A DNA stretch of 64,000 nt from Treponema bryantii (GTDB taxonomy: Bacteria > Spirochaetota > Spirochaetia > Treponematales > Treponemataceae): positions 62,001 to 126,000 of the forward strand of contig NZ_FORI01000002.1 in the NCBI RefSeq assembly GCF_900113965.1, read 5' to 3'. This document shows positions 15,513-24,527 of the stretch, in pieces. A program made the position numbers and the translations under genes. Under the pieces are notes generated by a model. That model saw only the letters and a program-made list of their open reading frames with translations, made no database searches and was not told the DNA's origin. Each line of letters begins with the position of its first letter. Position 1 is the first letter of the stretch.

Positions 15513-18500
15513 CTAAAACTCTGCCTTCGCACCAATTGAAAAGTTCAGATTAATTTTGTTTGCTTTTTTCTGATTAAGGATGAGGGTTCCGCCAAGGCCG
15601 GCGTTTACATTGTAGTATTCCAGAAAGTCGATTCCCAGTGTATGGTTATACGAATATTTCTGCTGAAGCTCGGCTTCAATTTTTCCAACTTCAACTGTAA
15701 GACTATCTTTTCTTGAAATTGCAAAATCTGTAGATTTAGCAGCTGGAACTACTATGTATACAAGAGACGTAATAAGACTTGTTGGAGAAGGCCTGGACCA
15801 GGCAATGGTATTTCTTGCATTCCAGTTTGCGCTGTTATCAATTGCAAAATCCAGCTGCTCTGTAATTACAGATTTATCGGTTATGAAAAGCAGAAGCTGT
15901 GCATAGGTTTGAATATTCAGCTTAAAGTTATCTGGCTCTTCTGCCGGGATTTTCATAATTGTTGTAAGGCTTGTAGAAAGTTCTTCCTGCTTAAACCAGG
16001 TAAAATATTTTCTGCTGCTGTTGCTTCCAAAATTGTTTACAGAATTATTTGTAACCACAAGTTTAATCTGATATAAATCAGAAAGTGGAGGCTGAGCCTT
16101 TATTTCACGGGTGAGGGCCAGGCTTAAAGAAGATGGAACATATAAATCTTTTATGGAATTATAAAGACTTCGTTTGAAGATACCTTCGTATTTTGCTGCA
16201 TAGCCTGAAGCCGGTGTGATTGTATTTTTCAGATTCTGGTCAAAAAGCTCGTAGAAAGGAATGCTTGTGTAAAACCAGTCTCTGTCATTCTGGAGTGTAT
16301 ATAGTTTGTCTGCGTCGGTTTTGTAGTCTCCGCCTGTGGCTGTATTTGTAGTGCCACCGCCGGTTCGTGAGATTTCAAAACTTATGGCTTTTTTGTCTGA
16401 AGTAAATGGCAGTAATAACTGAAGGAATTCTTTATCGGTAATGACAGGCGAATTTTCATTTTCTGAATTGTTGATTTTATAATCATCAGAAAGTTCATAA
16501 GTGAGTTTTGGTTTTAAGGTGATGATGTTATTCTTTGTATTAAAAGGAATTGTACCATTGAGACTGTATGACCATAACTGATTTCTGTTTTGTGCTTCTT
16601 CTTTACCTGTAGAAAATTCAAGGTCGGAAATATTAAGCCAGCCTTCAGCGTAGTTGTAATCAAAAGAATCTGCTGGAATATACTTTTGTGAAACTGTAAG
16701 TTTTGCGTTTAATCCAGCTTCGCCATCAAAAATCTTTTGTGTATAGCCTGCGTTAATTTCTGCGTTTTGTTTTGCACTGTACAATACCTTTGATGCTGAA
16801 GTTTTAAAGCCAGCCTTAAACGGAACTTTTACAGGGCCAAGATTAAGGCCAAAGGCATTTTCTTTTCTGAGTTCTGAGTAGGATGGTTTATATCTGTACG
16901 AATCTTGTGCGCTGATAATCTTAAATAAAAGAACTGAATCATCAGTTTTTACACTGTGACCTGCTTCTGATAAATCAAAGGAATTTAGTGTATTCTGGAT
17001 TGCTGCATCACCTGCAAATTGAACTGCACTAAGGGTAATTTTTCCCTGTGACTTTGCGCTTACAAACGGTTCGGGTTTTGCAAGGTTTCCGCTTCCCTGA
17101 TCAGATTCTGCGGAAATAAATAAATCTTTAATTAATGCAAAATCATTTATCTGTACAAGCGGGCCGTCTTTTTTATATTCTGCGGCTGTGTAATTTCTTA
17201 CTGTGCCGTAATTTTGTGCTTCGTTGAAAGTGAGCTTTTTAATAATAGCCTGCTGGGTGAGGTTCGAGTTCTCTGAAAGTTTCAGTGTGAGCCGCGACGG
17301 AATTATCTCGCTGTTAATAGTTAATGCATACTCATTTTCAGAAAGTGCAGAATCATCAAAAAGAACCTGACTTCCATCAGTCAAAATTGTAATTGTATGA
17401 GTACTTTCTTTTTGCGTAATAAAAGAAAGATTTTTGATTTCAAGATTTATTGCTTGTTCGCCTTTGTTCGCAGTTCCTGTGTCCTGATCAAAACTGAGAA
17501 TTAGAGGGCTCGTAAAGGTTGACTGATTTTCATTTATAAATTCTACTTCAACTGAGATTTTGTTGTATGGAGAAAAATCCTGTTCGTAAAAACTTACAGA
17601 AGCTTTTTTCTCTGGCGGCTGGATTTTTGAATCAGGAGAGCTTTCTTTTTCTTTCTGGTAATCATCCCATAAATCCTGCCAGCAATAAATTAAAAGACCT
17701 TCTGCAGTGTTGTCATTTAAAAGAGAAACTGCTGCCTTGTCTATAATTTTAAAACCAGCTTTTTCAAAAGTGAGTCCTGTGGAAAGGGCAGCAAATCGGT
17801 TTTTCTGAGAGCCGTTTTGTATAAAGTCATTATTTTGATTTACAGGAATACGTGCGGTAACCGAAACGTCTCCATAAAGTTCCGGGAGGAAAGTAATATT
17901 AAGACCGGCGGCTGCGGCAACGGCTCCCTGTGTTATATCAGAAGTTTCTTCCTGCCAGGTAATGAGAAGCTGGTCTGTGTCGGAAACAGAAGTGTTTAAT
18001 TCAATAACGCCGGTGTTTTCATTAAAGGTGGTACCTGTGAGAAGGATTCCGTTTTTATAAACCTGAACGGTACCGGCTGCAGCTTTTTTTGAAACAATGA
18101 GTTCAGTTACAGGAGAATAAGTTCTGGCGCGTATTGCCAGGTCTGTTTTTTGAGGATGTCCAAGATAGATTTCCGGACAGTCCTGAGCAAAAGGATAAAC
18201 GCTTTGTGTGTATTCTGTATTTGAAATTCTTACATAGTTCTGGTTTGTTGCAAAAAAGTTTTCGTAAAGCTGGGTGTAGGTTTCATCTGCTTCAAAGGCT
18301 TTGTATTTAGAAACAGGCATTTCGGATTCGTCTGCAATTACAAGATAGTCAGCTTCTTTTTTGCTGCCGACATCGTAAACCGAAGGACACAAAAATGGAG
18401 AAAAGCCTTCGTAGTTCTGAATGATTAGGGCAGGCTCTCCTTCGAGAGTTGTGAGAAGCTCGTAACTATATTCGTTTATGTTGTATTTGCCGTCGACCCC

Positions 18501-19472
18501 GAGTTCCTTCTGGATTTTTCCGAGGAAGGTGGTGTCGTTGTTCCAGGCTCCCGCGGCAGTGATAACCTGGGCGGCACCCTGCGGAAAATTGAAGGTGACG
18601 AGGATTGAGGGGATGTCGCCGCTGGAAGTTTTACCGCCGCCGGCCTCGCGGGCTATAAAAAGCCGCGGCTCTGCACTGGCTGTGGCGGTGGATTTTACTA
18701 CGGCGTATTCGTCGCTGCGCAGTTTGCGGTATTTTCTGGAACGGGCGTCGGTGTATGAGCCGGCACTGTCTTCTACGTAAACTGCATTTATTTCTGAAAA
18801 TCTTTGGCTTGCTTCCTGTGGAAAATGAAACTCACGGCCATAGGCAAAATCTTCTGCTCGAATCTTAATGTCAGAAACTTTATTCATACCGTAATAGATT
18901 TCACTTTTAGTTTCTGTCATATCATAGCGAACAAGAAAATCTGCCTGGATTTTTTCTGATGGAGAAACAAGCTGAAGAGAAAGGCCTGGTGCCTGGTTGC
19001 TTCCACCTCGCAGTGCATAACCAAAATGCTCTGCCGAGTAACCTTCTGCCATGGTAATTCCTCTGTTTGCCATGCGGAAGTGTCTTACAAGGCCTTCTCC
19101 CTTGTAACCGAACGCAAAGGTATTTCTTGTAAACTCATCTGCAAAGGCTGCTTCAAAATACCAGTGTCTGTTGAGGGTAAGCAGGGCAGAAATATCAGTT
19201 TCCTGTTTGAATACTGGGAGAGTCGGAGAGGCTGCAGTTTCTGTATAATTTCCAAAGGTTATATCAACTCCGCTTGTAAACTCCATTTTCCATAAACCGC
19301 TTGCAGAAAAATCAACATGATTTTTGTCGTTGATATCATAATCAAAAAGATATACAGGCGGTTCTTCATCTTCGGAAGGTGGAAGAGTGTTTTCCTGAGC
19401 TTTGAGCTGAGCGGGAGCCCAACCAATTAATGCGGCAAACAAAACAGCCTTAAGCGTTCTTGCCTTGCTCAC
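15513..19472 (-). CDS. Probable separate product: exported outer-membrane-like protein (second part of the long frame)
   Basis: If translation starts at the GTG 19472-19470, the product has 1319 residues. Residues 1-26 form a signal peptide (positive start SKARTLK, hydrophobic AVLFAALIGW, cleavage after LKAQ). The rest is beta-rich with amphipathic strands through to the last residue, which is Phe (IGAKAEF). A C-terminal Phe and strands of alternating character are typical of outer-membrane beta-barrels. A central part (about 440-700) holds Ig-like/carbohydrate-binding-like strands. No named family is recognised. GGAAA 7-11 bases upstream is a weak ribosome binding site. A membrane export signal after a cytosolic polymerase makes a functional fusion unlikely, so a separate start is the simplest reading. 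Confidence 0.55.
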   Translation of the reverse strand: MSKARTLKAVLFAALIGWAPAQLKAQENTLPPSEDEEPPVYLFDYDINDKNHVDFSASGLWKMEFTSGVDITFGNYTETAASPTLPVFKQETDISALLTLNRHWYFEAAFADEFTRNTFAFGYKGEGLVRHFRMANRGITMAEGYSAEHFGYALRGGSNQAPGLSLQLVSPSEKIQADFLVRYDMTETKSEIYYGMNKVSDIKIRAEDFAYGREFHFPQEASQRFSEINAVYVEDSAGSYTDARSRKYRKLRSDEYAVVKSTATASAEPRLFIAREAGGGKTSSGDIPSILVTFNFPQGAAQVITAAGAWNNDTTFLGKIQKELGVDGKYNINEYSYELLTTLEGEPALIIQNYEGFSPFLCPSVYDVGSKKEADYLVIADESEMPVSKYKAFEADETYTQLYENFFATNQNYVRISNTEYTQSVYPFAQDCPEIYLGHPQKTDLAIRARTYSPVTELIVSKKAAAGTVQVYKNGILLTGTTFNENTGVIELNTSVSDTDQLLITWQEETSDITQGAVAAAAGLNITFLPELYGDVSVTARIPVNQNNDFIQNGSQKNRFAALSTGLTFEKAGFKIIDKAAVSLLNDNTAEGLLIYCWQDLWDDYQKEKESSPDSKIQPPEKKASVSFYEQDFSPYNKISVEVEFINENQSTFTSPLILSFDQDTGTANKGEQAINLEIKNLSFITQKESTHTITILTDGSQVLFDDSALSENEYALTINSEIIPSRLTLKLSENSNLTQQAIIKKLTFNEAQNYGTVRNYTAAEYKKDGPLVQINDFALIKDLFISAESDQGSGNLAKPEPFVSAKSQGKITLSAVQFAGDAAIQNTLNSFDLSEAGHSVKTDDSVLLFKIISAQDSYRYKPSYSELRKENAFGLNLGPVKVPFKAGFKTSASKVLYSAKQNAEINAGYTQKIFDGEAGLNAKLTVSQKYIPADSFDYNYAEGWLNISDLEFSTGKEEAQNRNQLWSYSLNGTIPFNTKNNIITLKPKLTYELSDDYKINNSENENSPVITDKEFLQLLLPFTSDKKAISFEISRTGGGTTNTATGGDYKTDADKLYTLQNDRDWFYTSIPFYELFDQNLKNTITPASGYAAKYEGIFKRSLYNSIKDLYVPSSLSLALTREIKAQPPLSDLYQIKLVVTNNSVNNFGSNSSRKYFTWFKQEELSTSLTTIMKIPAEEPDNFKLNIQTYAQLLLFITDKSVITEQLDFAIDNSANWNARNTIAWSRPSPTSLITSLVYIVVPAAKSTDFAISRKDSLTVEVGKIEAELQQKYSYNHTLGIDFLEYYNVNAGLGGTLILNQKKANKINLNFSIGAKAEF

Positions 19473-20624
19473 TTTTATTTCCGGATGTTTTTTTGAAAGA
19501 TTTAAGATTGCTTTTTCAACTGCCTGTTTTTTTTCATCATTATTAGTTGAAAAAAGTTCCTGCTGATAAGGCTTTTCTTCTTTTACTACATTTTCAAAGC
19601 CAAGGCCAAGAAGTCTTATACCACGGCCGTTTTCATAGCGCTTTTCAAAAAGTCTTTTTATGATTTCAAAATAAGAATCAAGTGTTATGATGTTGCGTTC
19701 AACAGTTTCCTGTACGGTGCTGGTTGAAAAATCTTCATAACGGATTTTTACAAAGGCAGTACGGGAAAAACTTTCTTCTTTAAGAAGTCGGAAAAATACT
19801 CCGTGCGCAAGCTCTAGAAGTTCAGTTTCTATTGTGTAGATGTCGGTAAGGTCAAAAGGGAAGGTTGTTTCTGCGCTGATAGAATGAGTTTTTGATTCAC
19901 GGCTGAAAGATTCTTTTTCAATTCCACGAACAACATTATAAAGAAACGTTGCCATGTTTTTACCAAAAAGAAATTCCAGCGTGTCGTAATCTTTTTCATA
20001 AATATCGCGGGTAGAGTTAAAGCCTTTTTTTTTGATTAGTTCAAGAGATTTTGGACCAAGCCCCCATACCTTATTGAGCGGAAGGTTCAGCATAAAGGTT
20101 TCTTCTGTGCCTGCCTTAATCTGATAAAAGCCATCCGGCTTAGAAAGTCCTGAACAGATTTTTGCAAGATACTTTGTAGTTGCAAGCCCAACAGAAACTG
20201 TAAGTCCTGTCTCTTTTTTTACACGGGCTTTAATTGCCCTTGCAGTTTCTTCAGGCGGGCCGAAAAGTTTTTCCGTTCCCGTTAAATCAATAAAGGCTTC
20301 ATCAATAGACATCTGGTCTACATCTGGAGAATAGTCACGGAAAATATTCATTATCTGATGTGAAAGCTCTGCATAGCGGTGCATACGGCCGTGAACAAAG
20401 ATTCCCTGCGGACAAAGCTTATATGCCTGAAAAGTTGGCATTGCAGAATGAACGCCAAAAGCACGGGCTTCATACGAGGCTGTAGAAACAACACTGCGCC
20501 GGTCTTCAGGTTTGCCGCCTACAATTACAGGCTTTCCGCGTAAATCAGGATTATCCAGCTGCTCCACAGAAGCAAAAAAAGCGTCCAGATCAACATGAAG
20601 ATACCAGTGAGTAATCTTATCCAT
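15513..20624 (-). CDS. dinB: DNA polymerase IV (DinB) continuous in frame with an exported outer-membrane-like protein
   Basis: One open frame of 1703 codons. Residues 1-384 are a complete Y-family polymerase: HVDLDAFFASVEQ with the catalytic aspartate, SIDEAFIDL (Asp-Glu), the thumb helix-hairpin-helix (VWGLGPKSLELIKKKG), the little-finger domain and the usual DinB tail (QQELFS). This is a full DinB length, but no stop codon follows. Codon 385 is a GTG (19472-19470) that starts a signal-peptide-like sequence of a second protein (see next entry). A run of seven A on the coding strand (19494-19488) lies just before. A one-base loss there would end DinB at a TAA 3 bases before the GTG. The ATG of dinB overlaps the stop of the upstream membrane protein (TGATG). 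Error-prone translesion synthesis is the expected role of the first part. Confidence 0.85.
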   Translation of the reverse strand: MDKITHWYLHVDLDAFFASVEQLDNPDLRGKPVIVGGKPEDRRSVVSTASYEARAFGVHSAMPTFQAYKLCPQGIFVHGRMHRYAELSHQIMNIFRDYSPDVDQMSIDEAFIDLTGTEKLFGPPEETARAIKARVKKETGLTVSVGLATTKYLAKICSGLSKPDGFYQIKAGTEETFMLNLPLNKVWGLGPKSLELIKKKGFNSTRDIYEKDYDTLEFLFGKNMATFLYNVVRGIEKESFSRESKTHSISAETTFPFDLTDIYTIETELLELAHGVFFRLLKEESFSRTAFVKIRYEDFSTSTVQETVERNIITLDSYFEIIKRLFEKRYENGRGIRLLGLGFENVVKEEKPYQQELFSTNNDEKKQAVEKAILNLSKKHPEIKVSKARTLKAVLFAALIGWAPAQLKAQENTLPPSEDEEPPVYLFDYDINDKNHVDFSASGLWKMEFTSGVDITFGNYTETAASPTLPVFKQETDISALLTLNRHWYFEAAFADEFTRNTFAFGYKGEGLVRHFRMANRGITMAEGYSAEHFGYALRGGSNQAPGLSLQLVSPSEKIQADFLVRYDMTETKSEIYYGMNKVSDIKIRAEDFAYGREFHFPQEASQRFSEINAVYVEDSAGSYTDARSRKYRKLRSDEYAVVKSTATASAEPRLFIAREAGGGKTSSGDIPSILVTFNFPQGAAQVITAAGAWNNDTTFLGKIQKELGVDGKYNINEYSYELLTTLEGEPALIIQNYEGFSPFLCPSVYDVGSKKEADYLVIADESEMPVSKYKAFEADETYTQLYENFFATNQNYVRISNTEYTQSVYPFAQDCPEIYLGHPQKTDLAIRARTYSPVTELIVSKKAAAGTVQVYKNGILLTGTTFNENTGVIELNTSVSDTDQLLITWQEETSDITQGAVAAAAGLNITFLPELYGDVSVTARIPVNQNNDFIQNGSQKNRFAALSTGLTFEKAGFKIIDKAAVSLLNDNTAEGLLIYCWQDLWDDYQKEKESSPDSKIQPPEKKASVSFYEQDFSPYNKISVEVEFINENQSTFTSPLILSFDQDTGTANKGEQAINLEIKNLSFITQKESTHTITILTDGSQVLFDDSALSENEYALTINSEIIPSRLTLKLSENSNLTQQAIIKKLTFNEAQNYGTVRNYTAAEYKKDGPLVQINDFALIKDLFISAESDQGSGNLAKPEPFVSAKSQGKITLSAVQFAGDAAIQNTLNSFDLSEAGHSVKTDDSVLLFKIISAQDSYRYKPSYSELRKENAFGLNLGPVKVPFKAGFKTSASKVLYSAKQNAEINAGYTQKIFDGEAGLNAKLTVSQKYIPADSFDYNYAEGWLNISDLEFSTGKEEAQNRNQLWSYSLNGTIPFNTKNNIITLKPKLTYELSDDYKINNSENENSPVITDKEFLQLLLPFTSDKKAISFEISRTGGGTTNTATGGDYKTDADKLYTLQNDRDWFYTSIPFYELFDQNLKNTITPASGYAAKYEGIFKRSLYNSIKDLYVPSSLSLALTREIKAQPPLSDLYQIKLVVTNNSVNNFGSNSSRKYFTWFKQEELSTSLTTIMKIPAEEPDNFKLNIQTYAQLLLFITDKSVITEQLDFAIDNSANWNARNTIAWSRPSPTSLITSLVYIVVPAAKSTDFAISRKDSLTVEVGKIEAELQQKYSYNHTLGIDFLEYYNVNAGLGGTLILNQKKANKINLNFSIGAKAEF
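19470..19494 (-). other. Junction: seven-A homopolymer and internal GTG between dinB and the exported protein
   Basis: Coding-strand sequence has AAAAAAA at 19494-19488, then CATCCGGAAATAAAA and GTG at 19472. In the plus-one frame after the A-run, a TAA lies 3 bases before the GTG. A single-base change in the run therefore switches between one fused frame and two neighbouring genes. Confidence 0.7.
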
Positions 20625-22561
20625 CAGTTCTCTCCAATTTCAAGAGACTTGGTTATAAAAAGAAAGTCATCTTCTGTCTGGCCGTTTATTATAGCAGAAA
20701 CGGTTATGCGGCAAGGTGTTTTTGCTGCGCCATATCTGAAAGTCATTTCCCGTGGCGGATTATCCGGAATGCGGAAACGAGCAGTATTGCTAGAAGGATT
20801 TATGTAATCATTATCTGAATACAGAACCGGATTAATGTCTTCTGTGGTAATCAGAAAATCACACAATAAACAGTCTTCGTTAATTGAAACATTTACAGTA
20901 CGGATTGTATCATCAAAAATATCTTTGTCTGATGCAGAAAGACTTATAAGTTCATTGCCAAGAGCGCTGAATTGAATTTCAGGACTCTTTATCTGATTTT
21001 TATTAAGACGTGAACAGCGGATTAAGCCGAAAGTTGTGAGTACTCCGGAAATCAGAATAAAGGCAGAAACAGAGGAAATAATTACATATCTGATTTTCTT
21101 TCTATTTGTTCTAACTGAGGTTATGATTCTGAATAGAACAATGTAAACCGGGTACAAAACAAGCGGAATTATGATATTTACATTTTTACTTTTGGCAAGG
21201 AAGTCTGAAAGTTCACGGAGTTCTGCAGCACTTATCATCCTGTTTCCATAAGGGATCAGAGGCAGAAGCATCAAAAGAAAGATTGCTACGTGAAGATAAT
21301 TATTTTTCACCGTAAGAGCAACAAGCGAAAGAAGACAGATAACAATAAAAATCGGACTCAAGGAAATATCTGCAAGAATAAAAAGCGACTGATTTACAAA
21401 GCAGCTTATAACAAGCAGGTAATCAACAGCCCTTTCATCAAAATGATAATTCAGCGTGAGAATAAGAATATAAAACGCAAGAACTACAAAAAGCGAATAC
21501 GAAATCTGGAAAATCAACTGCCCATAGATTTTTCCTGCATAACTGAAATTCTGGAAGATGTTGTTGTAAAAGAACGAAGAAGTTGCAAAACAGGCGACTA
21601 AAAGTAAATAGGTGAGTGGAACAGACCACCAGATTTTTCCAATTGTAGACCAGGTGTGTCTTTGGAGACGACGGTTTACAAAAATAAGCAGGAAGATGAA
21701 TATAATCCACAAAAAGATTGTCGGAGTGACTATGCGCAAAATCATTCGTTCAGAAACAATATGGTAAGTTCCAAACATTCTGATAATCAAAAAGTGATGT
21801 TCCCAGCTGAAATCTGAAGTTTTAGAGAAAAGCTCAATAAAATCTGTAATAATATTAACGCAGGTTGATTCCTTCTGTTCTGCATTAATATTTCCCATCG
21901 TAAGCTTAATTGCCGGAATATCAAAATCAAAAAAGCCTTCCAGAATACGGCTGGAAATAAATTTGTAAGAAGAAAGCTGACTTAGAATGAAGGTAGGAAG
22001 TTCGTTTCCAATTCCATTACTGGTATAAAGATTCATTGAGTTTTTTATCAGAAGAGGAGGAGAAGAAAGTCCCTTTGCAGTAGTTTCAATCTCGTTTTTA
22101 CTGCTTTCCAGATCAAAAATTACGGCAGAATAGGCAAGATTTGTATTCAGACTTGAGATAAACACGTCTGTACCGTAAATCATATCTGCTTTTTCAATTT
22201 TCTGCTTTTCACCATAGGCAAAAAGGGCTGTAATTGTAAAAGGATACTTTGCTTCTCTTATCTGTTTTAAGGCTTCGCTTACAATTTTCTGATTATTCGG
22301 AATATCTTCCTGAAAAAAAACTAGTAACAAATTTTCTGGTGAAGTGTTCTGTTCTGGGGTAAATGTGACGATAATATTATAAGGAAATGTATTTTCACCA
22401 GATACAACCAGGCTTTGAGAAGAGGGTGAGAATCCGTTTTTTTTGAGGAAAGAATGAACTTCACTGCACAGTTCTATACCTGAAGGCCGTTTATTTTGAG
22501 CACTTGCCAGCGAGCAGAAAAGAAAAATCAGGATGTAGAATAAAGTTCGGCGTAGTTTCAT
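20624..22561 (-). CDS. Polytopic membrane protein with exported N-terminal domain, function unknown
   Basis: A 645-residue protein. Residues 1-22 are a signal peptide (MKLRRTLFYILIFLFCSLAS). A soluble domain of about 240 residues follows; it contains NLLLVFFQEDIP and YSAVIFDLES, which suggest an alpha/beta fold of the zinc-peptidase-like (M28/Gaa1) type, but I see no convincing metal ligands. Seven or so transmembrane helices lie between about 275 and 530 (TIFLWIIFIFLLIFVN, YLLLVACFATSSFF, YSLFVVLAFYILILTL, others). A C-terminal beta-rich domain of about 110 residues ends the protein. Its stop overlaps the dinB start by one base (TGATG), so dinB is translationally coupled to it. It diverges from the plus-strand gene at 22652. 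Family unknown to me. Confidence 0.75.
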   Translation of the reverse strand: MKLRRTLFYILIFLFCSLASAQNKRPSGIELCSEVHSFLKKNGFSPSSQSLVVSGENTFPYNIIVTFTPEQNTSPENLLLVFFQEDIPNNQKIVSEALKQIREAKYPFTITALFAYGEKQKIEKADMIYGTDVFISSLNTNLAYSAVIFDLESSKNEIETTAKGLSSPPLLIKNSMNLYTSNGIGNELPTFILSQLSSYKFISSRILEGFFDFDIPAIKLTMGNINAEQKESTCVNIITDFIELFSKTSDFSWEHHFLIIRMFGTYHIVSERMILRIVTPTIFLWIIFIFLLIFVNRRLQRHTWSTIGKIWWSVPLTYLLLVACFATSSFFYNNIFQNFSYAGKIYGQLIFQISYSLFVVLAFYILILTLNYHFDERAVDYLLVISCFVNQSLFILADISLSPIFIVICLLSLVALTVKNNYLHVAIFLLMLLPLIPYGNRMISAAELRELSDFLAKSKNVNIIIPLVLYPVYIVLFRIITSVRTNRKKIRYVIISSVSAFILISGVLTTFGLIRCSRLNKNQIKSPEIQFSALGNELISLSASDKDIFDDTIRTVNVSINEDCLLCDFLITTEDINPVLYSDNDYINPSSNTARFRIPDNPPREMTFRYGAAKTPCRITVSAIINGQTEDDFLFITKSLEIGEN

Positions 22562-22585
22562 CTCTTTCAGTTTAAATTTTTATTG

Positions 22586-22614
22586 TTTACAATGCAAGTC
22601 CTATCGTGTATAAT
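22586..22614 (+). promoter_or_regulatory. Strong sigma-70-type promoter
   Basis: TTTACA (22586-22591), 17 bases, TATAAT (22609-22614). It starts the 22652-24503 transcript and possibly trmB-ligA downstream. A minus-strand promoter for the membrane protein/dinB operon overlaps it (TTGCAT, 17 bases, TAAACT). Confidence 0.8.
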
Positions 22615-22651
22615 AGAATAAATAAAAAAAGATTTGCATTTAGCAGGGTGT

Positions 22652-23815
22652 ATGGGATCAGATAAGAAATTCATATTGGAACTGCCGCTAAAAGTTGTAT
22701 TAACCGAAGATGGTGCTTCTAATTTCATAAGTCATAACAAGAAACTATTGCGTTTCCGTCTTGCAGATAACGTAGAAGAATATGGAATCTCCCTGGAAAA
22801 ATTTTCTCCACAGTCTATCCAGAGCATGATTCTTCTTGATTATATCTCTAAAATCGAAATTTCTATGTCAGAATTCGTTTCTTCCCGTCAGGAAGTAATG
22901 GATCTTTCTAAAGTTATTGTATATTCACTGCTTTACAAACAGTTTGACCGCGATGTTTACGCTGCTCTTATTCAGTGTGAATGTGTACGCAAACATAACC
23001 GTGCTAATCCTTCTCATCTTATTGATGAAAGAACAAATATGTCTGAGCGCCAGCTTCGCTCAATCTTACAGAATAAAGAAGCTACAATTCAAAATACAAG
23101 ACGTACAATTCTGGATCCAATCTGGAAATCTATTATGACAAACAAGGATTATTCTTCAGAAGAAAAGAATATCTACCTTCTTATGTCAGAAAAGTTTATG
23201 AACCGTCTTGGTCTTATGAACTGGTATATCATCACCTTGTTTGCTAAAAACGATGGTGCTTCCGAAATGTATGTAGCAATCCGTAATCTTTTGAGCTCTT
23301 ACATGGATAAATCAAAGGTTGCAGAATATATTTCGGTAATGGTAATGGAGCTTGCTCTCAACAACGAAAATACAAACATTCGTAAAGAAGCAAAGACCAT
23401 GTATCATGGAATTGATGATATTGATGCCCTGATTTTTGACCCTGAAGTACGTGCAAAGATCGTTCAGGAACTTCAGCGTAAACACGAGCTTGTATTCCTT
23501 TCATGGAAGCTTGGTGGTGGTTCAACATCTATTGGTAAACAGGGCCGCCTTTCAATTACACTTTATAACAAAGATGACGAATTCCAGGAAATGAAAGACA
23601 ACATTGAGTCTGCCAAGAATTCAAATACAAATAAAAAATCCCTCATTGACTTCTACCGCGAGCTGCCGGAAGGTCAGGAAGGAACAGACCTTGGACTCTA
23701 CTATCTTTCTTATCTTGATGATGCCTGCAAGAAGGTTAATGTTAAATTTGAATCTCTTGTAAATCAGTTCTCTGCGTCAGATCTTACAGTCATCAACCTG
23801 AACTTTAACTTCTGA
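22652..23815 (+). CDS. Conserved spirochaete-type cytosolic protein, function unknown
   Basis: 387 residues from the ATG at 22652. The frame opens at TTG 22634, but AGGG at about 22645 fits the ATG. No signal peptide or membrane helix is seen. The N-terminal and central parts are helical (RTNMSERQLRSILQNKEATI, EKNIYLLMSEKFMNRLGLMN). The C-terminal about 110 residues (LVFLSWKLGGGSTSIGKQGR, GTDLGLYYLSYLDDACKKVN, LTVINLNFNF) have alternating strands and glycine turns a little like a GHKL ATPase domain, but the nucleotide-binding N, G1 and G2 boxes cannot be placed. It precedes a lipoprotein gene by 7 bases. I do not know its role. Confidence 0.75.
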   Translation: MGSDKKFILELPLKVVLTEDGASNFISHNKKLLRFRLADNVEEYGISLEKFSPQSIQSMILLDYISKIEISMSEFVSSRQEVMDLSKVIVYSLLYKQFDRDVYAALIQCECVRKHNRANPSHLIDERTNMSERQLRSILQNKEATIQNTRRTILDPIWKSIMTNKDYSSEEKNIYLLMSEKFMNRLGLMNWYIITLFAKNDGASEMYVAIRNLLSSYMDKSKVAEYISVMVMELALNNENTNIRKEAKTMYHGIDDIDALIFDPEVRAKIVQELQRKHELVFLSWKLGGGSTSIGKQGRLSITLYNKDDEFQEMKDNIESAKNSNTNKKSLIDFYRELPEGQEGTDLGLYYLSYLDDACKKVNVKFESLVNQFSASDLTVINLNFNF

Positions 23816-23822
23816 TACTTTT

Positions 23823-24503
23823 ATGCAGCATCACTCCAAAATCTACATTCTGATATCTCTTGTTCTTGCAGCGTGTGCCGGGCTTTTAATGTCCTGCTCA
23901 CAGAATACCCCGGAACTTTATACTGCAGACTATTCAGTTGTTTTTGATTATACAAATGATGAAACACCTCCTTCTGCAAGACTCACAGTTTTTGCGTCTT
24001 CTGGTTCAGATGTTCGCCGTTACGAAAGAATAAAAATTACTTCACTTGAAACCGGCTGGTGCTGGGATACAGAAGTGCTTTCGCGCCTGCAGGCAGATGA
24101 TGAGCAGTGGGCCGGCTGTACAAATCTTGTTGCTCCGGAAAATGAAAAACTTCCGGTTGGCACTTACGAAGTAACTTATTTTAATGCTGATGAAAAAGAA
24201 TATACTTTGACTTTAGATGTTAGATATGATTTAGAGTTTTATGATATACTTTTGCCAGCACTTCCTGAGTTTATGTCAAAACAGCATGCAATTGAAAAAA
24301 TTGCAGTTTATGATAAAGAACATATTCTGATTTACTTTGGTGACAGAACAGAAGAGTTTATTACAACACGCGACATCTGGAATCATTACAGAGAAGCTTC
24401 TACATATCAGGTAATCTGGTATTCTCGCAACGGTAATGTAATCTGTATTACTCCAGAAAAACCAGTTGTTCCTGAACCACAGAATATTAGTGAAACTAAC
24501 TAA
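23823..24503 (+). CDS. Lipoprotein of unknown function
   Basis: A 226-residue protein. The N-terminus MQHHSKIYILISLVLAACAG leads to the lipobox LLMSC, with Cys25 as the likely lipidation site; it would be processed by Lgt, Lsp and Lnt (lnt is encoded at 9566-11410). The mature part is beta-rich (YSVVFDYTNDETPPSARLTV, GTYEVTYFNADEKEYTLTLD), suggesting one or two Ig-like or jelly-roll domains, and ends in a proline-rich tail (PEKPVVPEP). It follows the conserved 22652 gene by 7 bases and is followed 24 bases later by trmB, so it is probably in the same transcript. No family is recognised. Confidence 0.8.
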   Translation: MQHHSKIYILISLVLAACAGLLMSCSQNTPELYTADYSVVFDYTNDETPPSARLTVFASSGSDVRRYERIKITSLETGWCWDTEVLSRLQADDEQWAGCTNLVAPENEKLPVGTYEVTYFNADEKEYTLTLDVRYDLEFYDILLPALPEFMSKQHAIEKIAVYDKEHILIYFGDRTEEFITTRDIWNHYREASTYQVIWYSRNGNVICITPEKPVVPEPQNISETN

Positions 24504-24527
24504 AACGAATAAATATTTATAAGGATT

